Assembly (NCBI GenBank): GCA_904420155.1
Contig: CAJFUH010000224.1
Location: forward strand, 1 to 15,573
From: an uncultured Clostridia bacterium
GTDB lineage: Bacteria; Bacillota; Clostridia; Oscillospirales; Acutalibacteraceae
Direction of reading: 5' to 3'
Length of the DNA stretch: 15,573 nt
In this document: positions 1 through 7,227 of the stretch, one piece after another
Layout of the letters: every line of letters starts with the position of its first letter
Position numbering within the stretch: position 1 is the stretch's first letter
Program-made: the position numbers and the translations under genes
Notes under the pieces: model-generated
Database searches by the model: none
The model's input: the letters and a program-made list of their open reading frames with translations, nothing else
Told to the model about the DNA's origin: nothing

Positions 1-1
1 A

Positions 2-274
2 TCTGCAAAATGCGAGATTGTAACTTCACAGGATACTGGAACGATCGTTGCTCCGTATGAAGCAGTAGGGGCAGAAGAAAATGGCCAGGAGTATGTTTAT
101 GTTTATGAAAACGGAAAGGCTATTAAACGAACGATATCCACAGGAAAAGAGTTTGCATCTGGATTTGAAGTCCTTTCTGGGTTACAATCGGGAGATCGCC
201 TTATTCTTACTCCAGATCGATTGCACGACCATGCCTCTGTTATTATCAAAGCGGAAAAGGATGTCGTGAACTAA
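2..274 (+). CDS. HlyD/MacA-type efflux adaptor subunit, C-terminal part (5' end outside window)
   Basis: An open frame enters from the left edge and ends at TAA 272-274, giving the last 90 residues of a protein. They read as the final beta-barrel and membrane-proximal domain of periplasmic-adaptor-like (HlyD/MacA/RND adaptor) proteins. Typical features are IVAPYEAVGAEENG, then a short beta repeat (EYVYVYENGKAIKRTISTG) and the GLQSGDRLILTPD turn, where GLxxGDxVI is the usual adaptor ending. In Gram-positives such lipoprotein or membrane-anchored adaptors work with MacB-type ABC permeases to export peptides, antibiotics or lipids. The stop lies one base before the ATG of the permease at 276, so the two genes are one operon. 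The ATPase gene of the system is not in the window and is probably upstream. Family assignment is good; the substrate is unknown. Confidence 0.8.
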   Translation, partial: SAKCEIVTSQDTGTIVAPYEAVGAEENGQEYVYVYENGKAIKRTISTGKEFASGFEVLSGLQSGDRLILTPDRLHDHASVIIKAEKDVVN

Positions 275-275
275 A

Positions 276-1475
276 ATGTTTGATATTTTAAAAAGCGCTA
301 TAAGAAATTTAGGAAGAAAAAAGATGCGTAGTGCACTTACCATAACGGGAATTGCTATTGGGGTGGCTTCTGTAATTCTTATTAGCAGTATCAGTGAATG
401 TGGTACTACTGCTGTCAATACAGAAATGGATAGCCTGGGGCTGGGGGGATTGACAATATCCGTTAACTCTTCGATTGGCGGCCAGAATAGCCATGTATTA
501 ACAGAGGATGAACTAAACACGATTCGGAATGTGCAACATGTTCAGCAAGCTATGCCTTTGCTCATGCAAAATACTAAAGTAAATAGTCATGGAACGCAGC
601 AATTGGACGCGTTGGTGTGGGGAATTGATTCCAAGGCGAACCAAGTGATTTCTCTTCAAGTCTTATATGGAAGAATGCTTAATAACGTAGATATAAAATC
701 TTATAGCAACGTCTGTATGGTAGACCAAACATTTGCACAAAATGTTTATCATAGAGATAATATTGTTGGAAAAAAGATATCTATACTTTGTGGAAATATG
801 GAAGAGGAGTTTGAGGTAGTAGGAGTAATAAAGACAGGAAGCGGCTTACTGCAAAACTTAATTGGAGATTATATTCCTAATTTTTTGTATGTTCCATATA
901 CTACTCTACAGAGTGTCACAGGAAAAAACTCATTTGATCAAATTGCAGTCCGGGTAGAAGATAATTATGATGTGGATGAAGCAGGCCAGTCAATTGTAAG
1001 CACATTATCCAATACCACTGGTATCTCTGATGGTTTTTTAGCAAATAACTTAGTGAAGCAAAAAGATGGCCTCAAAAGTATTTTAAATACCGTTACAGTT
1101 GTTCTGTCCGCTGTAGGAGCTATTTCTCTTTTAGTAGCCAGTTTAAGCATCATGACAGTTATGATGGTTTCTGTCAATGAACGCACTCGAGAAATTGGAA
1201 TTAAAAAGTCTATTGGCGCTAGACGAAGCACAATCCTATGTGAATTTCTTTTAGAAGCGATTTTTATTTCCCTGATTGGATGTTTGATTGGAGTCGTTGT
1301 AGGAATTGGTATTTCGTTTTTTGGAGCATCCTATGTCAATATTTCTTTGCAATTGAGAAAAGATATTATATTGTTAGCCGTGGGATTTTCTTTGCTTTCG
1401 GGAATCATTTTTGGGGTTTATCCAGCGGCTAAGGCATCACGATTGAAACCTGTAGACGCATTACGCATAGAATAA
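276..1475 (+). CDS. MacB/FtsX-type ABC transporter permease
   Basis: This 399-residue protein has the MacB plan. There is an N-terminal membrane helix (about residues 19-39), a large extracellular domain (about 40-265), and three C-terminal helices (about 270-299, 323-350 and 363-383). The cytoplasmic coupling loop carries the family signature NERTREIGIKKSIGA (301-315), and the end reads YPAAKASRLKPVDALR (382-397); both are hallmarks of FtsX/MacB permeases. Length is normal for the family (about 400). The start is ATG 276 with AAAAGGATG about 12 bases upstream inside the adaptor gene, so translation is probably coupled to it. Such permeases act by mechanotransmission with an ATPase and an adaptor to move substrates from the outer leaflet or envelope outward. 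No ATP-binding domain is present here. Substrate cannot be deduced. Confidence 0.92.
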   Translation: MFDILKSAIRNLGRKKMRSALTITGIAIGVASVILISSISECGTTAVNTEMDSLGLGGLTISVNSSIGGQNSHVLTEDELNTIRNVQHVQQAMPLLMQNTKVNSHGTQQLDALVWGIDSKANQVISLQVLYGRMLNNVDIKSYSNVCMVDQTFAQNVYHRDNIVGKKISILCGNMEEEFEVVGVIKTGSGLLQNLIGDYIPNFLYVPYTTLQSVTGKNSFDQIAVRVEDNYDVDEAGQSIVSTLSNTTGISDGFLANNLVKQKDGLKSILNTVTVVLSAVGAISLLVASLSIMTVMMVSVNERTREIGIKKSIGARRSTILCEFLLEAIFISLIGCLIGVVVGIGISFFGASYVNISLQLRKDIILLAVGFSLLSGIIFGVYPAAKASRLKPVDALRIE

Positions 1476-1480
1476 GTATA

Positions 1481-1517
1481 AAAAAGTCTGGATGAAAAGT
1501 TTCATCTAGACTTTTTA
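1481..1517 (+). terminator. Rho-independent terminator of the adaptor-permease operon
   Basis: A 17-bp inverted repeat (1481-1497 with 1500-1516, one G-T type mismatch) of the form AAAAAGTCTGGATGAAA / TTTCATCTAGACTTTTT ends in a T run. It lies 5 bases after the permease stop codon. Confidence 0.85.
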
Positions 1518-1521
1518 TTGT

Positions 1522-1550
1522 TTGAAGAAAAGATAAGGATATGCTAAAAT
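1522..1550 (+). promoter_or_regulatory. Sigma-A-type promoter for the tyrosine recombinase
   Basis: TTGAAG (1522-1527) is separated by 17 bases from TAAAAT (1545-1550). The -10 box is preceded by TG at 1542-1543, as in an extended -10 element. A start near 1557 would give a leader of about 85 bases that holds the Shine-Dalgarno sequence and the hairpin at 1585-1632. Confidence 0.6.
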
Positions 1551-1575
1551 AAAACAGTTATAATAAATTGAATTC

Positions 1576-1641
1576 AAAAGGAGGCCCACCCCCAACTAAA
1601 CAAAATGAATATTTTGTTTAGTTGGGGGTGGGGATTAAAAA
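1576..1641 (+). promoter_or_regulatory. Shine-Dalgarno sequence separated from its start codon by a perfect 22-bp hairpin
   Basis: AAAAGGAGG (1576-1584) is a near-perfect ribosome binding site, but linearly it is 57 bases from the ATG at 1642. The gap is filled by a perfect palindrome: the left arm 1585-1606 starts CCCACCCCCAAC, the right arm 1611-1632 ends GTTGGGGGTGGG, and the loop is GAAT. When folded, the arms vanish from the path and AGGAGG is followed by only nine bases (GATTAAAAA, 1633-1641) before ATG, which is an ordinary spacing. The hairpin has no T tail and is not a terminator. It may be an inserted palindromic repeat or a translational control element. No second copy was seen in the window. 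Confidence 0.85.
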
Positions 1642-2619
1642 ATGAACCCAATTACTCTATCTGATGCTCCTGCAATTCTAAAAGAATTTCTAGGATATAT
1701 GCAAACGATTAAAGGCAAATCTGCAAAAACTATACAAGAATATTTTTTTGATTTAAGGACTTTCTTTCGTTATTTAAAATTATCGAGAGGCCTCGTTGAA
1801 TCGAATACTCCTTTCCAGGAGATCTCTATTGAGGATGTGGATATTTGTCTTTTAAAAACCGTTACTTTAACGGATGTCTTTGAATTTATGAATTTTATGC
1901 TTTCTGAAAAAAATAATCAGGCTGCTGCACGTGCTCGCAAAGTATCCAGCCTTCGTACCTTTTTTCATTATCTTACCAATAAAACTGGCCAACTGGATAA
2001 AAATCCCGTTCAAGAATTAGAGACGCCTAAGCTTAAAAAATCTCTTCCTAAATATTTGTCGTTTGAACAATGTATTGATCTTCTTAATAGCATAGATGGA
2101 AAATATAAAGAACGAGATTATTGTATTATTACCCTGTTTTTAAATTGTGGTATGCGTCTATCTGAACTTATAGGACTGAATGTAACAGATGTTAATTTAA
2201 AAGAAAAAGTCTTGAAAGTTACTGGAAAAGGCAATAAAGAACGTATGCTCTATTTAAACGATGCCTGTGTAGAAGCTTTACAGTCTTATTTAAAAGTGCG
2301 TCCCGTGGAAGGTGTGATTGATAAAAAAGCTCTTTTTATCAGCAGACTAAACAAACGAATGGGACCTCAGTCTGTCCAACAGATGGTAAATAAGTATTTG
2401 ACAAAAATTGGTTTACATGGGCAAGGATATTCCGTCCATAAATTAAGACATACTGCGGCAACTCTTATGTATCAGCATGGGAATGTAGACATCCGTGTTC
2501 TAAAAGATATCTTAGGACATGAAAATTTAGGAACAACAGAAATTTACACTCACTTATCTGATCAACAAATGGCTGATGCAGCTAATGCGAACCCTCTTTC
2601 TAAAATAAAAAAGAGATAA
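1642..2619 (+). CDS. Tyrosine recombinase, XerC/XerD type
   Basis: This 325-residue site-specific recombinase cuts and rejoins DNA through a phosphotyrosine intermediate. The N-terminal SAM-like core-binding domain covers about residues 8-115, followed by the catalytic domain from about 137. All catalytic residues are visible: Arg172 (CGMRLSELIGLN), Lys196 (TGKGNKER), His266 and Arg269 (HKLRH), His293 (LGHENLGTT) and Tyr302 (IYTHLSD). Cellular XerC/XerD proteins are about 295-305 residues; this one is slightly longer through an insert near residues 50-75 and a basic tail (SKIKKR). It stands alone between two terminators, so it may be the cell's chromosome-dimer resolvase or a related orphan. 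Its translation start is set by a ribosome binding site on the far side of a hairpin. XerC and XerD cannot be told apart here, so no symbol is given. Confidence 0.92.
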   Translation: MNPITLSDAPAILKEFLGYMQTIKGKSAKTIQEYFFDLRTFFRYLKLSRGLVESNTPFQEISIEDVDICLLKTVTLTDVFEFMNFMLSEKNNQAAARARKVSSLRTFFHYLTNKTGQLDKNPVQELETPKLKKSLPKYLSFEQCIDLLNSIDGKYKERDYCIITLFLNCGMRLSELIGLNVTDVNLKEKVLKVTGKGNKERMLYLNDACVEALQSYLKVRPVEGVIDKKALFISRLNKRMGPQSVQQMVNKYLTKIGLHGQGYSVHKLRHTAATLMYQHGNVDIRVLKDILGHENLGTTEIYTHLSDQQMADAANANPLSKIKKR

Positions 2620-2672
2620 AAAGAAGTCCTTTCTCTCCCCCCTGTCTTTTAATTATTAGTATTATATTTACT

Positions 2673-2741
2673 AAAAAAAGAGCGAAACGAAGTTTGTTCC
2701 GCCTTTATGGGAAATCAAAACTTGTTTCGCTCTTTTTTTTT
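2673..2741. terminator. Bidirectional terminator between convergent genes
   Basis: A long inverted repeat, AAAAAAAGAGCGAAACGAAG... pairing with ...CTTGTTTCGCTCTTTTTTTT, has one bulged base and A and T runs on both outer flanks. It can end transcripts from the tyrosine recombinase (plus) and from the operon ending at 2754 (minus). Confidence 0.88.
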
Positions 2742-2753
2742 GATAAAATTGTT

Positions 2754-3296
2754 TTATTTCAGATGTAATAATGTTTTTATACGATAATGCATTTGCGTCA
2801 TGTACAAGGAAACCAAACCTGTCAAGGAATAATCATACATTAAAAAAACGAGGTTTCCAAACAATAAAAAGACCCACGGAAGCGATATTCCAAAAATAAC
2901 GAATGAATCTTCTGGAATGCCTAACAGATTGATAGCAATCAAAAAGGCTATAATCATAGCAGCATTAAATACTATTAATTTAGTGATTATCTGAATGGCT
3001 CTATTGTGAATATATTCAATATGATATTTGAGAATTGGATAATAGCCAAAAAATATGATGAAAAGAACCACCGCTTCTTTATCTGCTGCTAATAGAGCAG
3101 ATAAAACAGAAACCGCTATATATACCATCCATGCCCATCGAGGGCTCAACTCAATGACTATGACCATTAATGTAACACCTGCTATCGCAGGCAATGCATA
3201 AGTTCCTATGGGGATTAACCCTGTTAGAAACATCAAGACAGTACATACTGCGGTGATAATTCCTCCTAAGGCGACTTTTCCACTATGATTCAACAA
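2754..3296 (-). CDS. Small integral membrane protein, function unknown
   Basis: A 180-residue, strongly hydrophobic protein with about five or six predicted membrane helices: roughly 10-32, 35-50, 55-80, 100-125 and 135-165. It has a short basic C-terminus (HYRIKTLLHLK). The N-terminal KVALGGIITAVCTVLMFLTG segment resembles the first helix of ECF-transporter S components and similar small membrane proteins, but I see no diagnostic motif, so no function is assigned. The start is a TTG: either 3294-3296 or the next codon, 3291-3293. The purine-rich GGGGAAGGCGGGAG lies just upstream and fits either. It is the last gene of the DUF5685/J-protein operon, 36 bases after the J-protein stop, and it ends at the shared terminator 2673-2741. 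Confidence 0.75.
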   Translation of the reverse strand: MLNHSGKVALGGIITAVCTVLMFLTGLIPIGTYALPAIAGVTLMVIVIELSPRWAWMVYIAVSVLSALLAADKEAVVLFIIFFGYYPILKYHIEYIHNRAIQIITKLIVFNAAMIIAFLIAINLLGIPEDSFVIFGISLPWVFLLFGNLVFLMYDYSLTGLVSLYMTQMHYRIKTLLHLK

Positions 3297-3332
3297 AACT
3301 CCCGCCTTCCCCTTGCTTTATATCTTTAGCAG

Positions 3333-3971
3333 CTAACAGCAGCTAATCAGATCACCGCCCATGCATTCACAACAACAGTCCGCACAGATTAAGGAAGAGC
3401 ACATATCACATGCATTGCATCCGCCGGAAGCAGGACGATTCATTCTATTATATCCCCCATATGCACCGTTCCTTTGATTCATCACCTGATTCATAGCTGC
3501 CCTATATTCGGCGTTTCCAGGATCCATATTGCAAGCGGTTGAAAAGTGATTTGTGGCCTCATCTAACCACCCACGCTTAAACAAGATAGTCCCTTTCAAA
3601 AAATACCATTCTGCATCTCTGGAAGAAGACGGAACTCCATTTAGTATTTGTTCGGCGTCGGCAATTCGCCCATTCATAATAAGATTACGGACATCTGCAT
3701 AATTAGAACTTCGATGGTAACCTCCCCCATACCCACTATATTCGCTACCGGAAGCAGAATCGTATCCGCCATTTTTACGTCTTTTCCGTTCTGCTACGAT
3801 CGTATCATATGCCTCATTGATCTCTTTCATTTTTTCCGCAGCCAAGTCAGATAAAGGGCTTTGATCATAGTTATCTGGGTGATATTTTTTAGCTAACTCC
3901 CGATAGGCACTTTTTATTTGGTCATCTGTTGCATCTGGGGATACTCCCAGAACCTTATAGGGATCAGACAT
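3333..3971 (-). CDS. J-domain protein with TPR-like middle and cysteine-rich tail
   Basis: A 212-residue protein. Residues 2-66 form a J domain (DPYKVLGVSPDATDDQIKSAY, then the invariant HPD at 31-33 in KKYHPDNYD), which would stimulate the ATPase of an Hsp70/DnaK. A glycine/serine/tyrosine-rich linker (68-90) follows. A helical repeat region with a TPR-like pattern covers about 92-165 (AEWYFLKGTILFKRGWLDEA...). The last 28 residues contain ten cysteines (185, 188, 191, 196, 199, 200, 201, 203, 211, 212), probably a metal-binding or lipid-modified tail. It lacks the DnaJ zinc-finger and substrate-binding domains, so it is a specialised co-chaperone, not DnaJ. Its ATG overlaps the DUF5685 stop codon by eight bases, so the two are translated together and may act together. 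Confidence 0.88.
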   Translation of the reverse strand: MSDPYKVLGVSPDATDDQIKSAYRELAKKYHPDNYDQSPLSDLAAEKMKEINEAYDTIVAERKRRKNGGYDSASGSEYSGYGGGYHRSSNYADVRNLIMNGRIADAEQILNGVPSSSRDAEWYFLKGTILFKRGWLDEATNHFSTACNMDPGNAEYRAAMNQVMNQRNGAYGGYNRMNRPASGGCNACDMCSSLICADCCCECMGGDLISCC

Positions 3972-4857
3972 GTTCTATCTCCTTATCATTATATAATATC
4001 TGCTTCTGCATAGCAGGCAGTCCTAAACGAATGATATTATCTAATATGCTACCAAAATGTTGAAGTTCTAACAAATTGAGAGCCGCGAGCGCTTGCGATA
4101 AAGTCTGATTTAAAACTTCATTACAATAATCCCGGAAAGCTTCTTGGCTTTTGGAAATTTTGGGTTCAGACGCGGATGTGGCAAACTTTTTTAAAAAAGG
4201 ATTAAATTGATGATGTTTCTGATCTTTCTCAATATCATCTGCTGCATCCATCAAATAAATCCAACGACCGAGAAAATAACCCAATTGACCTAAAACAAGC
4301 TCCTGCGACTTTGTCCCATTTGACAAAAGCAGAAGCACTTGTGATAACATCTGTGCAGTTGGTTCAGCACTGGAATCAATTCCCGCACTAGGATTTTGTT
4401 CCACTTGTGCTTGTTGTTCCATACAATGGGAGATTATTTGATCAATTTCAGGGAATTCTCTTTTTGCCTTCTGATAGCTTCTTTTTACAAAGGGAATCAA
4501 TAAATAGGCTCGAAATTTTCCTGCTATACTACAATCCTGGATATCATCTCGAATTTTGTAATAGGTCATTAATACAGAAACTGCACCTGCAAATAAAAAG
4601 CTCTCTTCTCCTCCATTACAGTATGTGCATTTTTTAATTGGATTTACAACACATCGTCCCCTGGAAAATCCAGGGCATTCCTGTTTTAATGACATATGAA
4701 GCATAGCTAAAAAAGTAGCATCATAACTGAGTGCTAATCTAGATAATCGACCAAAAAATTTTCCTAAATGCTTACATAGACTACAATATGCGCTTTTATA
4801 AAGCTCATATTCTTTTACCAACATTTCTGGTTTACATGGCCTGACATAACCAAACAC
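3964..4857 (-). CDS. DUF5685-family protein
   Basis: A 297-residue protein that I recognise as the clostridial DUF5685 family from its start (MFGYVRPCKPEMLVKEYELYK), its cysteine pairs Cys25-x2-Cys28 and Cys77-x2-Cys80 with Cys61 and Cys69, and its two acid motifs. The acid motifs are KIRDDIQD (101-108) and DAADDIEKDQ (204-213, followed by FNPF). The protein looks all-helical. Two Asp-rich motifs about 100 residues apart recall the Mg-diphosphate binding motifs of isoprenoid synthases, but this is inference. The start is GTG 4855-4857 with AAAAGGATGG 7 bases upstream. It is the first gene of a minus-strand operon and overlaps the J-domain gene by 8 bases. Biochemical role unknown. Confidence 0.82.
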   Translation of the reverse strand: MFGYVRPCKPEMLVKEYELYKSAYCSLCKHLGKFFGRLSRLALSYDATFLAMLHMSLKQECPGFSRGRCVVNPIKKCTYCNGGEESFLFAGAVSVLMTYYKIRDDIQDCSIAGKFRAYLLIPFVKRSYQKAKREFPEIDQIISHCMEQQAQVEQNPSAGIDSSAEPTAQMLSQVLLLLSNGTKSQELVLGQLGYFLGRWIYLMDAADDIEKDQKHHQFNPFLKKFATSASEPKISKSQEAFRDYCNEVLNQTLSQALAALNLLELQHFGSILDNIIRLGLPAMQKQILYNDKEIEHV

Positions 4858-4906
4858 GTTTGTACCATCCTTTTGTAAGCGTCTGTCTCAATGACGACTT
4901 TATTCT

Positions 4907-4936
4907 ACTATACTTTGATACCTCTTTAATTAACAA
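4907..4936 (-). promoter_or_regulatory. Candidate promoter of the DUF5685 operon
   Basis: On the minus strand, TTGTTA (complement of 4931-4936) is followed after 18 bases by TATAGT (complement of 4907-4912). It lies about 50 bases upstream of the GTG start. Both boxes are one or two bases off consensus. Confidence 0.35.
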
Positions 4937-5021
4937 TATGTAAATTTTATCAGGCTTGGCGGATATATGCAAGAGATCTTTTCCTTTTTCATTGTATCCA
5001 TTCTCTATAACCTTTAAATAT

Positions 5022-5051
5022 GAAAAAAGCAGTGCCAAATAGACACTGCTT
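5022..5051 (-). terminator. Rho-independent terminator of spo0A
   Basis: Read on the minus strand, AAGCAGTG (5051-5044) pairs with CACTGCTT (5034-5027) across a nine-base loop and is followed by a T run. It lies about 22 bases after the spo0A stop codon. Confidence 0.85.
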
Positions 5052-5073
5052 AAAAATTATTTGTATTTTTAGT

Positions 5074-5859
5074 TTAACTGGCAGATTTCATTTGCAGCCT
5101 CAATTTATCAGAGATCATAGCAATAAATTCTGAATTAGTTGGTTTGCCGCGGCTGTTGTGTATAGTATACCCAAAATAGGAATTGAGAATATCTACATCT
5201 CCCCTATCCCAAGCGACCTCTATAGCATGGCGGATAGCTCGTTCTACCCTGCTAGAAGTTGTTTCATAACGTTTTGCCACACTAGGATATAACTGCTTTG
5301 TCACCGCATTAATAATTTCGGGGTTCTCCACTGACATAATAATAGAATCCCTTAAATAATGATATCCTTTGATATGAGCAGGGACTCCAATTTGATGAAG
5401 AATCTCAGTTACCTGCACTTCAAGACTCGGCTGTTGAGAGAGAGAGGAAATCATGACATTTCCTTTATTCGTATGATCATGGCTGCTATTATACATTTGT
5501 AAAATGCGTTCGCATAAATCTTTTACTTCAAACGGCTTTAAAACAAAGTAAGAAGCGCCTGCACTCATTACCTCCCGTTCTAAGGTTTGGCTGTCAAAAC
5601 TGGAAAGCACAACAAATTGGGGTCGATTACTCTTATTTGACTTAGCAATGGAGTTCATAACTCCAATTCCGTCTACATGAGGCATGAACAGATCCAAAAG
5701 AACGATATCAGGGTTTTGTTCCTCAATGGCCTGTAAAGCCTCTAATCCGTCCTTACCGCAAAAGACAGTCTGAAAACCAAAGTCCTGAAAAACATTCATG
5801 CTCTCTCGAGTGAATTCGTCACGATTGCCAGCGATGAGTAATTTTAATTGATTTTCCAT
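5074..5859 (-). CDS. spo0A: Spo0A, master regulator of sporulation
   Basis: A 261-residue response regulator with a receiver domain (about 5-122) and the sporulation-specific Spo0A DNA-binding domain (about 145-258). The phosphoacceptor is Asp56 (DIVLLDLFMPHVDG), with Ser86 and Lys108 (VLKPF) as the other switch residues. The C-terminal domain has the recognition region TSSRVERAIRHAIEVAW (201-217) and the ending GKPTNSEFIAMISDKLRL, diagnostic of Spo0A. Phosphorylated Spo0A activates early sporulation genes and represses abrB-like targets. Oddly, the usual acidic pair after the first beta strand (ADDN in Bacillus) reads AGNRDEF here. Start ATG is preceded by GGAGG at 7 bases. It lies 120 bases downstream of spoIVB with its own promoter, the standard arrangement in spore formers. 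Confidence 0.97.
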   Translation of the reverse strand: MENQLKLLIAGNRDEFTRESMNVFQDFGFQTVFCGKDGLEALQAIEEQNPDIVLLDLFMPHVDGIGVMNSIAKSNKSNRPQFVVLSSFDSQTLEREVMSAGASYFVLKPFEVKDLCERILQMYNSSHDHTNKGNVMISSLSQQPSLEVQVTEILHQIGVPAHIKGYHYLRDSIIMSVENPEIINAVTKQLYPSVAKRYETTSSRVERAIRHAIEVAWDRGDVDILNSYFGYTIHNSRGKPTNSEFIAMISDKLRLQMKSAS

Positions 5860-5895
5860 TGTAAATCCTCCAGTTTTTATTTTTTCTGTGGACTT

Positions 5896-5924
5896 ATATT
5901 ACCATATAATGGAAATTATGGCAA
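5896..5924 (-). promoter_or_regulatory. Sigma-A-type promoter of spo0A
   Basis: On the minus strand TTGCCA (complement of 5919-5924) is followed at a spacing of exactly 17 bases by TAATAT (complement of 5896-5901). It lies in the spoIVB-spo0A gap about 37 bases before the start codon. It would give vegetative spo0A expression independent of spoIVB. Confidence 0.65.
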
Positions 5925-5979
5925 TACTTTTCAGAAAAATATTTTTTTGACTGGAGACAATATTGGTATGAGTGCCATA

Positions 5980-7218
5980 TTATGAGGCATTTCTCACATC
6001 GTCCTGGGAAATACTACTGGAAACTTCTATCATATTCTCAGCAAAAATACCGTATCCTCGTTCGGGTTCGTTGACAAATACATGCGTAACCGCTCCTACC
6101 AGCATCCCATTTTGTATGATAGGGCTTCCGCTCATTCCTTGCACTATCCCCCCCGTTGTTTCTAAAAGTTTTGGATCTGTGATCCGAATGATCATATTTT
6201 TTGTGGGGGTATGCTCCTTGTAATTGACACTTTCTATCTCAATATCATAGTATTGAGGAGTTTGCCCATCAATTGTTGTCAAAATCTGTGCTTTTCCTGG
6301 TTTTACTTGTTGTTTCATAGCCACCTTAATGGGTTCATTTTGTACAGGAGATTTTCCCATTGTTCCATATACCCCGGTGTTGACATTTGCCAACAGGGTA
6401 CCAATAGATGCCTGATCACTAAAATATCCACGAAGTTCTCCAGGGGTTCCTTTTTCACCCTTTACTATTCCATTAATGGTAGCTGGAACAATATCGCCAT
6501 TACGTAAAGGCATTAATTCGCTAGTATCAATATCGCAAATACCATGACCTAATCCTGCAAATACCTGTTGGTCTTGATCGTAATAAGTTAAAGTACCGAT
6601 TCCTGCAGAACTATCTCGGACCCAAAGGCCGGCTTTGTAGCTGGAATCTTCTGATTTTACCGGATAGATTTCAGTAGAAAAGGTCATGTTTTCCCTTCTT
6701 ACGGATAGTGTTAGGGATTGTCCGTTACAATTTTGAACGTATTTGGCAACTTCTTCGTTAGAGTTTACTGTATTGTTATTAATACTTAAAATAACATCTC
6801 CTATTTTTAGTCCAGCCTCTTTTGCGGGATTAACAGTAGATTGGTTCACTTTCACCTCGGAAATTCCCACAACCACTACACCGTCTGTAAATATTTTTAC
6901 TCCAAAAGGAACTCCACAAGGAATCACTTTGTTTTCTTCCACTACTTGTACTTTCACATTTTTTAATGGAATTATATTCATCAGTTTTAAATTAGCATCG
7001 TAAGTCTGATTAGGATTATTGAGAACACCCGCTTCAATTAAATCCTCTCCACTATCCATTTCTATAGTAATAGGTAGAGAAGAAGTTACTTCTAACCCGC
7101 TGCTTTCAGTTATTTTATAATTATTGGGAATTTCTACATTTAGGATGCATCCGATAGCCAAAATGGCACAAGAACAGATTGCCAATCCTAAAGAAAGTCC
7201 TCTAAAAAACTTTCTCAC
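5980..7218 (-). CDS. spoIVB: SpoIVB serine peptidase (stage IV sporulation protein B)
   Basis: A 412-residue S55-family serine peptidase. In spore formers it is secreted from the forespore into the intermembrane space, where it cleaves SpoIVFA and so triggers pro-sigma-K processing in the mother cell. Counting from GTG 7216-7218: one N-terminal membrane helix (about 5-27), a PDZ domain (about 92-185; VNPAKEAGLKIGDVILSINN), then the peptidase domain. The catalytic His225 is in AGLGHGICD, Asp348 in RITDPKLL, and Ser363 in GGIVQGMSGSPII. I prefer the start at 7218 because AAAAAAAGGGG on the minus strand is 8-9 bases from it. The GTG three codons upstream (7225-7227) would sit directly against that ribosome binding site. 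The gene is followed by spo0A, as in most Bacillus and Clostridium genomes. In Bacillus it is under forespore sigma factors; no clear forespore promoter was identified here. Confidence 0.96.
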   Translation of the reverse strand: MRKFFRGLSLGLAICSCAILAIGCILNVEIPNNYKITESSGLEVTSSLPITIEMDSGEDLIEAGVLNNPNQTYDANLKLMNIIPLKNVKVQVVEENKVIPCGVPFGVKIFTDGVVVVGISEVKVNQSTVNPAKEAGLKIGDVILSINNNTVNSNEEVAKYVQNCNGQSLTLSVRRENMTFSTEIYPVKSEDSSYKAGLWVRDSSAGIGTLTYYDQDQQVFAGLGHGICDIDTSELMPLRNGDIVPATINGIVKGEKGTPGELRGYFSDQASIGTLLANVNTGVYGTMGKSPVQNEPIKVAMKQQVKPGKAQILTTIDGQTPQYYDIEIESVNYKEHTPTKNMIIRITDPKLLETTGGIVQGMSGSPIIQNGMLVGAVTHVFVNEPERGYGIFAENMIEVSSSISQDDVRNAS

Positions 7219-7227
7219 GGTTTTCAC

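Noticed and set aside
1..1475. Adaptor-permease pair apparently lacking an ATPase
   Set aside because: The operon continues beyond the left edge, so the ATPase gene is probably just outside the window and not truly missing.
4832..5038. Minus-strand open frame of 68 codons between spo0A and the DUF5685 gene
   Set aside because: It overlaps the DUF5685 start in another frame, covers the predicted operon promoter and has no convincing ribosome binding site.
5902..5979. Possible Spo0A boxes (TGTCGAA) before spo0A
   Set aside because: Only a weak partial match (TGTCTCC) is present near 5955.
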